Shown: in pieces, positions 43,570 to 52,057 of the stretch
How positions within the stretch are numbered: the first letter of the stretch is position 1
How the letters are laid out: each line of letters opens with the position of its first letter
Origin: an uncultured Desulfovibrio sp.
GTDB lineage: Bacteria; Desulfobacterota; Desulfovibrionia; Desulfovibrionales; Desulfovibrionaceae
DNA: 61,214 bases
Reading direction: 5' to 3'
NCBI RefSeq assembly: GCF_944327235.1
Contig: NZ_CALVHE010000006.1
Location: 1-61,214 of the forward strand
Made by a program: the position numbers and the translations under genes
The notes under the pieces: model-generated
Seen by the model: the letters and a program-made list of their open reading frames with translations, nothing else
Databases searched by the model: none
What the model was told of the DNA's origin: nothing

Positions 43570-44117
43570 GCGTTTGTCCAGATGAGGATACGGGTCTGGC
43601 CGAAGTGGCGTTCCGTCAGCAGTTCCAGCCCGTCAGGCGTCCTGACCTCGGCATCCAGCTCCACTTCGGCGGTAACGAAGGCCTCGGGCGTCAGCCAGCC
43701 GCGTTCCATCAGGCCGGTCAGCGCCATGTTGCACAGGTTCTTGTGGTAGGGAGGGTCCAGGAACACCAGACCGAAGGGGAAGCGCGGCGGCCGCAACAGG
43801 GCCTTGCGCACATCTTCCTTCACGAGGCGGGCGCGTTCGCCAAGGCCGAGCTCTTCGATGTTGCGGACAAGGCAGCGGACGGCGACGGCGGACTGCTCCA
43901 CCAGCAGGGCCTCCTGCGCGCCGCGGCTCAGGCTTTCAAAGGCCAGGCTGCCGCTGCCGGCAAAAAGGTCCAGCACGCGCAGACCGTCCCAGACGAGGCC
44001 GCGCGCTTCCAGCATGGAAAAAAGCGCCTCGCGCGTCTTGCCCATGGCCGGGCGGTAGCCTTCGCCTTCCACGGTTTTCAGGCGGCGTCCGCCCAGGGTT
44101 CCGGCAATGATTCGCAT
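43566..44117 (-). CDS. rsmD: 16S rRNA (guanine-966-N2)-methyltransferase
   Basis: 183 residues. The N-terminus 'MRIIAGTLGGRRLKT' is diagnostic of RsmD, followed by 'RPAMGKTREALFSML', the SAM motif 'VLDLFAGSGSLAFESLSRGA' and the catalytic 'LVFLDPPYHKN'. It methylates G966 of 16S rRNA during 30S assembly. The start is the ATG of MRIIAG; the longer open frame upstream runs into a type A element and is not coding. First gene of the rsmD-coaD-miaA operon. Confidence 0.96.
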   Translation of the reverse strand: MRIIAGTLGGRRLKTVEGEGYRPAMGKTREALFSMLEARGLVWDGLRVLDLFAGSGSLAFESLSRGAQEALLVEQSAVAVRCLVRNIEELGLGERARLVKEDVRKALLRPPRFPFGLVFLDPPYHKNLCNMALTGLMERGWLTPEAFVTAEVELDAEVRTPDGLELLTERHFGQTRILIWTNA

Positions 44118-44178
44118 GGTGAAGGATCCTGCTCCGAGGGGATGCTGTTTGTGCGCCGCACGATGGAGGCGGCATGGA

Positions 44179-44326
44179 TAGAGCATTTTGCCTTTGAAAA
44201 AGGCGAAATGCGAGGCGGCGGCACAGCGCCGCCCGGCCAAAAGTGAGCGGAAAAACCGCGTTTTTTCCGCGAAACGCCAGGCCGTATGGTTTGAAACGCA
44301 AAGCGTTTCAAACTGAAAATGCTCTA
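44179..44326 (+). mobile_element. Type A element, copy 9 (intact)
   Basis: A 148-bp intact copy, from TAGAGCATTTTGCC to GAAAATGCTCTA, between the RNase stop and rsmD, 61 bases upstream of rsmD. Flanks A and G (ATAG context). Nearly identical to the copy at 15254-15401. Confidence 0.85.
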
Positions 44327-44348
44327 GTGACCGGTCCAAACGGCAGAC

Positions 44349-44396
44349 GGGAGGGCGGTCCGTCCCGTGGGGGAACGGGGCCGCCTCCCGCGCGGC
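44349..44396 (-). terminator. Imperfect GC-rich hairpin after the RNase gene
   Basis: CGGGAGG-CGG-CC on the minus strand pairs with GG-CCG-CCCTCCCG around a G/C-rich loop, 20 bases downstream of the RNase stop. There is no U tract, so terminator function is tentative. Confidence 0.4.
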
Positions 44397-44416
44397 CGCG
44401 TACATTTGGCGTTTGC

Positions 44417-46027
44417 CTACATGCGCGAGATAAGGCGCGTGAGGGCGTAGTCCATCTTTTCCAGCGCGTCCTGCAGGTCGGTCTGTTCCACCCACGGCCG
44501 CTGTTCCAGATCGGCCAGCCGGTCCTTGAACATGCCCCACTTGCGTTCCACCTCGCTGGTGAGGAAGTCCCAGTCCACCCGGGGATGGGCCTTGGCCTCG
44601 TGCAGCACGGTCTGGCGCACCTCGCTGCCTTCCAGCATCATCTCTTCGAGGTAGGCGGGGATGAGCGGCGTGATGCCGAACTGATCCTTGATGAGACCGG
44701 CAAGGATGCTCTGCGCCTTTTCTTCGCCGTGCACCAGCACGACCTGACTGCCCTGCGCCGCCAGCGGCTTGAGCCAGTCCAGCAGCTGGGACTGTCCGGC
44801 ATGGGCGGAAAAGCCGCCGATGGTGTAGATGCGGGCCGCCACTTCCATGTCCTCTCCGAAGAGGGTGATGGTCTTGGCCTTGTCCACGATCTTGCGGCCC
44901 GGCGTGCCCACGGCCTGATAGCCCACGAAAACGATGCTCGCGCCCGGCCGCCAGATGTTGTGCTTGAGGTGATGCTTGATGCGTCCGGCGTTGCACATGC
45001 CGCTGGCGGAGATGACCACGGCCGGGCCCTTGTAATCATTGATGGCCTGGGATTCCGCCACGTTGAGCGTATACCGCAGATTGGGCAGCTCGAAGGGGTC
45101 CTCGCCCTTGCTCAGCAGGCGGGTGGCGTCCTCGTCGAAAAGATCGCGGTTGCGTTTGAAGACCTCGGTGGCGCGGATGGCCAGCGGGCTGTCCACGAAG
45201 ACCGGCATGTCGTCGGGCAGTTTGCCCTGGGTGCGGAGCACATGCAGGCAATAGAGGATCTCCTGCGTCCGTTCCACGGCAAAGGCGGGGATGATGACCT
45301 TTTCGCCCTTGCCGTAGCTGTAGGCGATGGCGTCGGCCAGTTCCGCATCGCTGGTGCTCTCGTTCTTGTGGTTGCGGTCGCCGTAGGTCGATTCCATGAA
45401 GATGTAGTCGGCCTGGGGCGGCGTTTCGGGGTCACGCACGATGAGCGCCTGCGGGCGGCCGATATCCCCGGAGAAGATGAGACTCGTGGTCTTGCCGTCC
45501 TCGTGGGCCTCGATGCGCAGGGTGCCGGAGCCGAGGATGTGCCCGGCGTCATAGTAGGTGACCTTGATGCCGGGGGCGGGCTCGAATTCGCTGTGATACT
45601 CCACGGTATGCAGGAGCTCGTTGGTCTTGAGGGCGTCCTCGGTGGTGTAGAGGGCCTCCGGCGGATTGCTGAGTCCGCGACGGCTGAATTTCTTGGCTTC
45701 CCACTGGGCTTCCATCTCCTGGATGTGGGCGCTGTCCTGCAGCATGAGTTCCAGCAGTTCGCCGGTGGCGCGGGTGCAATAGATGGGTTTTGCGTAGCCC
45801 TCCTTGACCATGAGCGGCAAAAGGCCCGAGTGGTCGATGTGGGCATGTGTCACGAGGATGAAGTCCAGCGCTTCGGGGCGGTAGACCGAAGCGTCCCGGT
45901 TGCGTTCCTCGATGGCCTTGTTGCCCTGATGCATACCGCAGTCCACGCAGAAGCGCTTGCCGCAAGCCTCGATGACATAGCAGGAACCGGTGACGGTCTG
46001 CGCCGCCCCCAGAAATTGTACCTTCAT
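44417..46027 (-). CDS. Metallo-beta-lactamase/beta-CASP ribonuclease
   Basis: 536 residues. The zinc motif HAHIDHSG is at 61-68, with further metal-site segments 'YYDAGHILGSG' and 'FSGDIG'. The beta-CASP insert contains 'VDSPLAIRATEVF' and 'PAVVISASGMCNAGRIKHHL', and a final 'GGFSAHAGQSQLLDWL' completes the site. This is the Ysh1/CPSF-73-like bacterial RNase group rather than RNase J, and it lacks KH domains. It should cleave or trim RNA in the cytoplasm. AGGAG precedes the start. It faces away from the LOG gene. Confidence 0.92.
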   Translation of the reverse strand: MKVQFLGAAQTVTGSCYVIEACGKRFCVDCGMHQGNKAIEERNRDASVYRPEALDFILVTHAHIDHSGLLPLMVKEGYAKPIYCTRATGELLELMLQDSAHIQEMEAQWEAKKFSRRGLSNPPEALYTTEDALKTNELLHTVEYHSEFEPAPGIKVTYYDAGHILGSGTLRIEAHEDGKTTSLIFSGDIGRPQALIVRDPETPPQADYIFMESTYGDRNHKNESTSDAELADAIAYSYGKGEKVIIPAFAVERTQEILYCLHVLRTQGKLPDDMPVFVDSPLAIRATEVFKRNRDLFDEDATRLLSKGEDPFELPNLRYTLNVAESQAINDYKGPAVVISASGMCNAGRIKHHLKHNIWRPGASIVFVGYQAVGTPGRKIVDKAKTITLFGEDMEVAARIYTIGGFSAHAGQSQLLDWLKPLAAQGSQVVLVHGEEKAQSILAGLIKDQFGITPLIPAYLEEMMLEGSEVRQTVLHEAKAHPRVDWDFLTSEVERKWGMFKDRLADLEQRPWVEQTDLQDALEKMDYALTRLISRM

Positions 46028-46085
46028 GAAGAGCTCCTTGGTAAGGATGGACACGGCGGCTCGCCGCCGCATGAAGTCATTTCTT

Positions 46086-46114
46086 ACTATGCCCCGCTTC
46101 CGCCGCAAGCGCAA
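46086..46114 (-). promoter_or_regulatory. Candidate promoter for the RNase gene
   Basis: On the minus strand TTGCGC (46109-46114), 17 bases, CATAGT (46086-46091), about 60 bases upstream of the start. Confidence 0.4.
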
Positions 46115-46135
46115 GGCTCGGCAAAAAATGCCGCT

Positions 46136-46164
46136 TTGACGCAACGGCGCTTGCGACGTATACT
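46136..46164 (+). promoter_or_regulatory. Promoter for the LOG-family gene
   Basis: TTGACG (46136-46141), 17 bases, TATACT (46159-46164), one of the best sigma-70 matches in the window, 46 bases upstream of the start codon. Confidence 0.75.
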
Positions 46165-46210
46165 GTCCGCAAACCCGGCGCGTCCATACCGCCGGACAAA
46201 GGAGAACCTC

Positions 46211-46879
46211 ATGCCTGAAGTGCGACAGAATATCCTGGACGACATGACCTCCGTCACGTCGGAATCCTGGCGGACCTTCCGCATCATGGCCGAGATGGTG
46301 GAGGCGCTGGACAAGCTCAACCATCTTTCCATGAACTGCATCTCCATCTTCGGTTCGGCTCGCGCCACGCCGGATATGCAAGTCTACAAGGATGCGGAAC
46401 AGATCGCCGCCATGCTGGTCAAGAAAGGCTTCGGCATCATCACCGGCGGCGGGCCGGGCATCATGGAGGCGGCCAACAAGGGCGCCAGCGAGGCGGGCGG
46501 GGAATCCGTGGGCCTGCATATCGAACTGCCGCACGAGCAGGGCTGCAACGCCTATGTGAAGACGCGCTGCAATTTCAATTATTTCTTCATCCGCAAGCTC
46601 ATGTTCGTGAAGTACGCCATGGCCTATGTGGTCATGCCCGGCGGCATGGGCACCATCGACGAACTTTCCGAAGCCTTCGTGCTGGCCCAGACCGGGCGCA
46701 TCCGGCCCTTCCCCATGATCCTCTATGACGGGAAGTACTGGGGCGGCCTGCTGGACTGGTTGCGCGGCTCCATGACCGAGGGCGGCTACATCAAGGCCGA
46801 GGAGGTGGACAGACTGGTGACCGTCTGCGACACGCCGGAAGAAGTCGTTGAGCATCTGTGCAAGATCGTCATCCTCTAG
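46211..46879 (+). CDS. LOG-family (TIGR00730) Rossmann-fold nucleotide hydrolase
   Basis: 222 residues. 'SIFGSARA', 'GFGIITGGGPGIMEAANKGA' and the signature PGGMGTIDE at 143-151 identify the LONELY GUY/'lysine decarboxylase' family. Characterised members hydrolyse nucleoside 5'-monophosphates to base and ribose phosphate; no amino-acid decarboxylase activity is expected. The ~40-residue N-terminal helical extension (SESWRTFRIMAEMVEALDKL) is typical of the larger subgroup. AAAGGAG precedes the ATG. Confidence 0.9.
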   Translation: MPEVRQNILDDMTSVTSESWRTFRIMAEMVEALDKLNHLSMNCISIFGSARATPDMQVYKDAEQIAAMLVKKGFGIITGGGPGIMEAANKGASEAGGESVGLHIELPHEQGCNAYVKTRCNFNYFFIRKLMFVKYAMAYVVMPGGMGTIDELSEAFVLAQTGRIRPFPMILYDGKYWGGLLDWLRGSMTEGGYIKAEEVDRLVTVCDTPEEVVEHLCKIVIL

Positions 46880-46920
46880 AACGTGATGCGGCATGGGCCT
46901 CCGGTCTCGATCCGAGGCCC

Positions 46921-47463
46921 ATGCCCTGTCTTGGTCCCCGGCCCGGTCCGCCGTCCGGCTGGACGTGGGAGTCGCTCATGGAACGGGCCTTGCGGCAGGC
47001 GCGATCGGCGGCGGCCGCGGGAGAGGTCCCCGTGGGGGCGGTGCTGGCCGCGCCCGACGGGCGACTGCTGGCCGAAGTCCATAATGCGCCTCTCAGGCGG
47101 CATGACCCCACGGCCCATGCGGAAGTGCTGGCCCTGCGGCAGGCAGGGGCCGCGCTGGGCAACTATCGGCTGGGCGGCTGCGTGCTGGTGGTGACGCTGG
47201 AACCCTGCGCCATGTGCGCCGCCGCGCTGGTCCATGCCCGGCTGGCCGGAGTGGTCTACGGGGCGGCCGACCATCTGGCCGGGGCGGTGTCCTCCTGTGC
47301 GGAGCTGCTGGACGCGCCGTTCTTCAACCATCGTGTATGGCATATGGGCGGCATCTGTTCGGCGGACTGCGCCGCCGTCTTACGCGACTTTTTCGGCTGT
47401 CGGCGTCCGGGCGGCGGCGAAGGCGCCGGAGCGCGGCGGGAAGAGGAGGGCAGCCATGCTTGA
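46921..47463 (+). CDS. tadA: tRNA-specific adenosine deaminase
   Basis: About 180 residues. The deaminase zinc site is His66-Ala-Glu68 (TAHAEVLAL) and Pro95-Cys96-x2-Cys99 (EPCAMC), followed by 'GVVYGAADHLAGAVSS'. TadA converts A34 to inosine in tRNA-Arg. The start is uncertain: ATG 46921 has GAGG upstream, while ATG 46978 (MERALRQAR) with GGGAG would give a more usual N-terminus. The C-terminal Gly/Glu/Arg-rich tail overlaps the next gene by 8 bases. Confidence 0.92.
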   Translation: MPCLGPRPGPPSGWTWESLMERALRQARSAAAAGEVPVGAVLAAPDGRLLAEVHNAPLRRHDPTAHAEVLALRQAGAALGNYRLGGCVLVVTLEPCAMCAAALVHARLAGVVYGAADHLAGAVSSCAELLDAPFFNHRVWHMGGICSADCAAVLRDFFGCRRPGGGEGAGARREEEGSHA

Positions 47464-48961
47464 GATCGTCATTTTCTGTTCCGGCGCGCTGGTCATGGTG
47501 CTGGAGATGGTGGGCGCCCGCGTGCTGGCGCCCCATGTGGGCACGTCGGCCGTGGTCTGGACGAGCCTCATCGGCGTGGTGCTGGCCTGTCTGGCCGTGG
47601 GGGGCTATCTGGGCGGACGGCTGGCGGACAGGCGTCTCTCCCGGCGGACGCTGGCCGGTCTGCTGGCCTGCTGCGCCGTGAGCTGCGCCCTGACGGCCCT
47701 TTTCCATCAGACGGTGGGCGAGGTCGCCGGCAGCCGTATCCATAGTCTCCAGTGGGCCGCCGTGGTCGCCGCGCTGGGGGTGTTCGCCCTGCCCGGCCTG
47801 TGTCTCGGCATGGTGAGCCCCTATATCATCCGCTTGCGCATGGCCACGCTGGAAACGGCCGGAGCGACGGTGGGGCGGCTCTATGCGCTGTCCACAGCGG
47901 GCAGCATCGCGGGGACCTTCCTGGGGGGCTTCATCCTCATTTCCTGGTGGCCGGGCAGCGTGATCCTCTGGGGGGTGGCGCTGGGAATGGGGGCGCTCTC
48001 CCTGTTGGCGGACTGGACGCGCCCGTGGAAGCGTCTGTTGCTGCTCCTCCTGCTGGCGGCGCTGGCTCTCTGGAGCACCGGCCGGGCGCAGCAGGCCCCG
48101 TGGCGGCTGGTGGAAAGCCCTTACAACAGCATCCGCGTCATGGACGGCGAGGACGGCGTGCGTCCCGTGCGTCTGGTGGCCACAGACCCCGGGTTCCATC
48201 AGTCGGGCATGTACCGGGATGATCCGGCCGAGCTGTACGCGCCGTATACTCGCTACTATGCGTTGGGCGCGCTGGTCGTGCCGCGGGCGCGCCGCGTCCT
48301 CATGCTGGGTGGCGGCGGCTATTCCGTGCCCAAGTGGCTGCTGTCCGGCCGGTCGGGTCTGACGGGCGACGGGCTGCAGTGTACGGTGGTGGAACTTGAT
48401 CCGGCCATGACGCAGGTCGCCCGCGACTACTTCGCCCTGCCTGTGGACGACCCGCGTCTGCGCATCGTCCATGCCGATGCCCGCGCCTTTCTGGAACGGC
48501 AGCGGGAACAGTACGATCTGGTCTTTGTGGATGTCTTCAATTCCTGTTATTCCGTCCCCTTCCATATGGGAACGTGCGAAGCGGCGGCCCGTATGCGGGC
48601 TGCTGTGGCGCCGGGAGGGGCATTGATCATGAACGTCATCGGCGCGGCACAGGGCAGGGACGCGGCCCTGTTCCAGAGCATCTACAAGGCGCTGCGCACG
48701 GCCTTTGCCGAAGTGCATGTGTTCGGCGTGGGCAATCCCTACCGGCCGGAGATCCTGCAGAACCTCATGCTGCTGGCTTTCCCGGAGGCGCGTTCGTCGG
48801 ACTGGCGGGACGCGCACGCCGCTCCCTCGCCCGAAATGGCGGCCCTGCTGTCCGCCCGTATGGAAGTGGAGCCCGATCCGAGCGTCCCGCCCCTGCGGGA
48901 TGACTATGCCCCGGTGGAACGGTACGCCCTCATGCTGCTGGAGGCCCAGCGGCGGCACTGA
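47456..48961 (+). CDS. Membrane-embedded spermidine-synthase-like protein
   Basis: 501 residues. The N-terminal ~215 residues hold six or seven hydrophobic helices (EIVIFCSGALVMVLEMVGARVLAP, and others) of the fused transporter/synthase type. The C-terminal half is a polyamine-synthase-like Rossmann domain: 'VLMLGGGGYSVPKWLL', 'CTVVELDPAMTQVARDYF', 'LRIVHADARAFLE' and 'YDLVFVDVFNS'. The aminopropyltransfer aspartate region 'DV' is present, but members of this fused family often lack proven spermidine synthase activity. GAGGAGGG precedes the start. It overlaps tadA by 8 bases and is probably co-translated. Confidence 0.85.
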   Translation: MLEIVIFCSGALVMVLEMVGARVLAPHVGTSAVVWTSLIGVVLACLAVGGYLGGRLADRRLSRRTLAGLLACCAVSCALTALFHQTVGEVAGSRIHSLQWAAVVAALGVFALPGLCLGMVSPYIIRLRMATLETAGATVGRLYALSTAGSIAGTFLGGFILISWWPGSVILWGVALGMGALSLLADWTRPWKRLLLLLLLAALALWSTGRAQQAPWRLVESPYNSIRVMDGEDGVRPVRLVATDPGFHQSGMYRDDPAELYAPYTRYYALGALVVPRARRVLMLGGGGYSVPKWLLSGRSGLTGDGLQCTVVELDPAMTQVARDYFALPVDDPRLRIVHADARAFLERQREQYDLVFVDVFNSCYSVPFHMGTCEAAARMRAAVAPGGALIMNVIGAAQGRDAALFQSIYKALRTAFAEVHVFGVGNPYRPEILQNLMLLAFPEARSSDWRDAHAAPSPEMAALLSARMEVEPDPSVPPLRDDYAPVERYALMLLEAQRRH

Positions 48962-48981
48962 TCCCCCGGGATTTCCCTTGC

Positions 48982-49010
48982 TTGCAGACCATTCGCGAAA
49001 AGGCTATAGA
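48982..49010 (+). promoter_or_regulatory. Promoter for the 79-residue gene
   Basis: TTGCAG (48982-48987), 17 bases, TATAGA (49005-49010), 21 bases upstream of the start codon. Confidence 0.55.
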
Positions 49011-49031
49011 GGAGAAAAAAAGGAGGGGATT

Positions 49032-49271
49032 ATGGCTATTCCTGAACTGTCCATACCGGTAATGGATGCCAATCAGGTCGTGCTGAGCTTTTTGGGGCGC
49101 AAGCTCGGGAACGGGCAGGAGCTGACCATGTCTGAGAATTTCATGGCCATGACGGCTTCGGCCAAGGAGCTGCGTCAGGACTATGGTCCCACTCCGGCCG
49201 AGATGCAGCTTGAGCGTCCCGAACTGCCGGAGACGGTCAAGGGCGTCCTGGCCAATTACGCCGGGATCTGA
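49032..49271 (+). CDS. Small hypothetical protein
   Basis: 79 residues, soluble and slightly acidic (MAIPELSIPVMDANQVVLSF..., ending VLANYAGI). No signal peptide, cysteines or recognised motif. A strong AGGAGG and a promoter directly upstream make the gene credible. The next small gene follows after 41 bases on the same strand and shares a terminator with it, so they form a two-gene unit of unknown role. Confidence 0.7.
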   Translation: MAIPELSIPVMDANQVVLSFLGRKLGNGQELTMSENFMAMTASAKELRQDYGPTPAEMQLERPELPETVKGVLANYAGI

Positions 49272-49312
49272 ATCCTCAACCTGCGCGCGGATGATGCCGC
49301 CTGACGGGGAGT

Positions 49313-49615
49313 ATGACTTTGAACGAATCTATCGATGAATTGACCGTTCAGTATGAAGAAGACGGCAAGACCGTCCTCAAGGAACTGGATAAGGTGATCC
49401 TGAGCAAGGGGGCATGGACGACCATCCTCTTTCGCTATCAGGAGTGGCGGCCGCAGGTGGACGACTTCGGCCCGGACAAGTACACTATCCGCCGTTACAA
49501 GAAAGTCGGCGGAGAGTATCGTATGCAGTCCAAGTTCACCATCTCCAGTGCCGATCAGGCCCGCAAGATCATTGACGCGCTCGAAAGGTGGATGGGGGAA
49601 AGGGAGGACGATTGA
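49313..49615 (+). CDS. Small hypothetical protein
   Basis: 100 residues, soluble, charged, rich in aromatic residues in the middle (TTILFRYQEWRPQVDDFGPDKYTIRRYKKV) and ending in a helix (ADQARKIIDALERWMGERE). I do not recognise the family. The compact alternating pattern suggests a folded alpha-beta domain. GGGGA precedes the ATG, and an intrinsic terminator lies about 75 bases after the stop. Confidence 0.75.
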   Translation: MTLNESIDELTVQYEEDGKTVLKELDKVILSKGAWTTILFRYQEWRPQVDDFGPDKYTIRRYKKVGGEYRMQSKFTISSADQARKIIDALERWMGEREDD

Positions 49616-49688
49616 GACTCCCGGCCTGTGACCGGCCCCAAGCACGTGCCGGTCATGACGAGACGCGGTCTGGGACCGCCGGTTTCGG

Positions 49689-49715
49689 AAAGGGGGGAAA
49701 ATCCCCCCTTTTCTT
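49689..49715 (+). terminator. Intrinsic terminator of the small-gene pair
   Basis: AAAGGGGGG pairs with CCCCCCTTT around AAAAT, followed by TCTT. Confidence 0.8.
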
Positions 49716-49754
49716 GTATGCGGATCGGGGAGGCTCGCTCCCCTGACAGGGATG

Positions 49755-49790
49755 AAAAAGACGGCAGCCGTCAGAGGTGACGACTGCCGC
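49755..49790 (-). terminator. Intrinsic terminator of the tRNA(CAU) gene
   Basis: On the minus strand CGGCAGTCGTCA pairs with TGACGGCTGCCG around CCTC, followed by TCTTTTTC. It begins 10 bases beyond the tRNA 3' end. Confidence 0.85.
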
Positions 49791-49799
49791 TTCCTTGCA

Positions 49800-49875
49800 T
49801 GGTGGGCCCACCAGGCTTCGAACCTGGGACCTGCCGGTTATGAGCCGGAGGCTCTACCAACTGAGCTATAGGCCC
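49800..49875 (-). tRNA. tRNA with CAU anticodon (tRNA-Met elongator or tRNA-Ile2)
   Basis: A 76-base cloverleaf. The 5' end GGGCCTA pairs with TGGGCCC before the encoded CCA, with discriminator A. The anticodon stem CCGG(C/G) encloses CTCATAA, anticodon CAT at 49840-49842, and the T-loop is TTCGAAG. It lacks the C1:A72 mismatch and the three G:C pairs of initiator tRNA. CAU could be elongator Met or a tRNA-Ile whose C34 is converted to lysidine by TilS; sequence inspection alone does not settle it. Confidence 0.93.
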
Positions 49876-49884
49876 GAGACGCGC

Positions 49885-49914
49885 ACTATAGCCGCAAGCA
49901 GGGCCGCGGGTCAA
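49885..49914 (-). promoter_or_regulatory. Promoter of the tRNA(CAU) gene
   Basis: On the minus strand TTGACC (49909-49914), 18 bases, TATAGT (49885-49890), placed between sufB/D and the tRNA, ending 9 bases before the tRNA 5' end. Confidence 0.7.
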
Positions 49915-49929
49915 GCGCGTAATGCCGCG

Positions 49930-51093
49930 CTACATGGCGTTGCCGCACTGCAGCAGGCGGATCTGGTCATCCATGGCCTTCCTGAGGGGCGCCGGCAGGC
50001 CCATGATGTTCACATTGAGGAAGCCGCGCACGATGGTGGCCGCCGCCTCGTCCTCATCCAGACCGCGCGCCATGAGATACTCGATCTCTTCCTGGGCGAT
50101 CTTGCCCACAGCCGCCTCGTGGGAGAGCTCCACGCCGTCCTGATTGCTGTCCAGTTCCGGGATGGCGTGCATACGTCCGTTGCCGAGGATGAGGCCCTTG
50201 CATTCCAGGTGCCCCTTGACGGGCGTGGCTCCCGCGCCGATGAAACCGCGGTTGATGATGGTGCCGCCCGTGGTCACCGCGCGGGAGATGATCTCGCCGC
50301 GCGTGTGGGGCGCATTGAGTTCGATGCGGTTGCCGCTGTCCACATGGGAGCCTTCCGGGGCCACGATGACCGAGTCGAAGCGGGCCACCGCGCCTTCACC
50401 GGCCAGCGTGATGCCGGGATACATCTGCAGGTCCCCCACGGGCTTGAGCAGGATGTAATTGTTCTGGAAAACGCCCCCCGCTTCCACGCGCCCGGCGGAA
50501 CGCGGCCGCACGGTGGTGCTTTCGCCCCAGTTGTGGATCATGGTGAAGGTCAGCTTGCCGCCCTTCTCCACATAATACTCCGTGATGCCGAGGTGTGCGG
50601 AATGCTCCGCGTCATGGGCGGTGGCGCAGCCGCCCAGCACGTGCAGCTCCGCGCCTTCTTCCACGATGACGATATTGTGGATGCTCTGGCCCGCGCCGTG
50701 TCCCTTGATGAACATGCAGGACTGCACAGGCTCGGTGAGCTTGACGCCCTTGGCCACACGCATGAAGTAGCCGCCGTTGCAGTGCTCGCGGGTGAGGCGG
50801 GTGAATTCGTCCTTCTCGGGATCGAGCAGCCGCCAGTAGTGCTGGGGCAGACCGTCATACTTGGCGAGCGCGGCGCGGATGTCCATGAGTTCGAGGCCCT
50901 CATGGCGCGTGCCGCAGTGCACGTCCGCATGGTTGAGCTGCATGAAGGTGCCGCTGACGTGCTTGTCCTGCACGTCGATGCCCGCGAGGACGAGGCGCTC
51001 GCGGTCCTGTGCGGGCAGAGCGGTCAGATCCTGGATGGGGGCGGCATGTTCGCCGCCGGAGAAGTTGAAACGGGAAAGATCGACTGTGCTCAT
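49930..51093 (-). CDS. SufB/SufD-family Fe-S cluster scaffold protein
   Basis: 387 residues with the SufBD right-handed beta-helix core: repeated short strands such as 'QSIHNIVIVEEGAELHVLGGCATA', 'GGKLTFTMIHNWGESTTVRPRS', 'VIVAPEGSHVDSGNRIELN' and 'LECKGLILGNGRMHAIPELDS'. The family C-terminal 'VELSHEAAVGKIAQEEIEYLMARGLDEDEA' matches the SufC-binding end. Only one SufBD-type subunit is present, as in two-gene SufBC (SMS-type) systems. The start overlaps the sufC stop (ATGA) with GGAGG upstream, so the pair is translationally coupled. Confidence 0.92.
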   Translation of the reverse strand: MSTVDLSRFNFSGGEHAAPIQDLTALPAQDRERLVLAGIDVQDKHVSGTFMQLNHADVHCGTRHEGLELMDIRAALAKYDGLPQHYWRLLDPEKDEFTRLTREHCNGGYFMRVAKGVKLTEPVQSCMFIKGHGAGQSIHNIVIVEEGAELHVLGGCATAHDAEHSAHLGITEYYVEKGGKLTFTMIHNWGESTTVRPRSAGRVEAGGVFQNNYILLKPVGDLQMYPGITLAGEGAVARFDSVIVAPEGSHVDSGNRIELNAPHTRGEIISRAVTTGGTIINRGFIGAGATPVKGHLECKGLILGNGRMHAIPELDSNQDGVELSHEAAVGKIAQEEIEYLMARGLDEDEAAATIVRGFLNVNIMGLPAPLRKAMDDQIRLLQCGNAM

Positions 51094-51884
51094 ACCAGCG
51101 GGGCCTCCATGATCTTGCCGTAGCTGTCTCCGGCCAGGCAGCGCAGGCATTCCTGATAGCCGTGATTGGCGATGTGGTCGAGGATGACGCGCGGCCGGGC
51201 CTCACAGCAGAGCTTGCCGTGATACATGACCTGCCCCCGGTCGGCATTGACGTACTCCAGGATGTGGCCGGTGTGGGTGATGATGAGCCCGCTGGTGGTG
51301 CGGTTGCGGCTGCGCTCGCGCAGGGTGGCGCTACAGCAGGCGGGCACGCCGTCCAGCAGCTCCCGGACGGTATGGCCGACCAGGGCCATGTTCTCGAGGT
51401 CCACGCCGGACTCCGGCTCGTCGAAGAGCAGGAGGCGCGGCTGCTGGGCCATGAGCTGGAGCAGCTCGGAGCGCTTGATCTCGCCGCCGGAAAAGCCCGC
51501 GTTGACGTCGCGGTCGAGGAAGGTATCGAAGTGGACGCGCTTGGCCATGGCCGTGATGTCCATGTCCCGTCCGCGACCGCAAAGCTCCACCATGCGGCGG
51601 GTGGGCAGGCCGTGGATGGTGGGCGGCCGCTGGAAGGACATGCCGATGCCCAGACGCGCCCGCTCATGCATGGGCGCATGGGTGATGTCCTTGCCGTCAA
51701 AGATGATGCTGCCCCGCGTGACTTCGTAGCCGGAAAAGCCCATGAGCGTCATGAGCAGAGTGGTCTTTCCCGAGCCGTTGGGGCCGAACAGGATAAAGGT
51801 TTCGCCGGATTCGATGGTCAGGTCGATGCCTCGCAGGACGGGCGTGCCGTGCACCGAAACATGCAGATCTCGTATTTCGAGCAT
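51090..51884 (-). CDS. sufC: SufC Fe-S cluster assembly ATPase
   Basis: 264 residues, an ABC ATPase without membrane domain. Walker A is GPNGSGKT at 34-41, the signature FSGGE at 131-135 and Walker B LLLFDEPESGVD at 151-162, the ESGVD form typical of SufC. It energises the SufB/D scaffold encoded next. The start is MLEIRDLHV at 51884, with GAGG at correct spacing; the ATG two codons earlier lies too close to it. It stands first in a two-gene operon; no sufS, sufE, sufU or regulator is adjacent, so the cysteine desulfurase must be elsewhere. Confidence 0.94.
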   Translation of the reverse strand: MLEIRDLHVSVHGTPVLRGIDLTIESGETFILFGPNGSGKTTLLMTLMGFSGYEVTRGSIIFDGKDITHAPMHERARLGIGMSFQRPPTIHGLPTRRMVELCGRGRDMDITAMAKRVHFDTFLDRDVNAGFSGGEIKRSELLQLMAQQPRLLLFDEPESGVDLENMALVGHTVRELLDGVPACCSATLRERSRNRTTSGLIITHTGHILEYVNADRGQVMYHGKLCCEARPRVILDHIANHGYQECLRCLAGDSYGKIMEAPLV

Positions 51885-52057
51885 GTTCATCCTCAAGCTT
51901 GAGACGAGCGCCCGCAGGCGCTGTTGGCTGGCGGCAGACCCGGCGGCAGAGCCGGGACGCGCCTGAGAAACGAAAGGCCCCGGGCCGGTGACGGCTGCCG
52001 CCGGAAACCGGACCATGAGGGAGGCCGATGCGCCACAGACGGCCATCGGGCCCGCGC

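Noticed and set aside
43566..44996. Extended N-terminus for rsmD
   Set aside because: The upstream extension runs through a type A element and antisense to the RNase gene. The family start MRIIAGT is at 44117.
44243..46879. Single large plus-strand protein ending in the LOG domain
   Set aside because: Only the last 222 codons, after a promoter and an AAAGGAG site, match a protein family. The rest is antisense to the beta-CASP RNase.
46858..46879. LOG gene stop (CTCTAG) as another element junction
   Set aside because: The stop resembles the GCTCTAG terminus, but no element sequence follows on either side, so the match is coincidental.
49800..49875. Initiator tRNA-fMet
   Set aside because: The first acceptor pair is G-C rather than mismatched, and the anticodon stem lacks the three consecutive G-C pairs of initiators.
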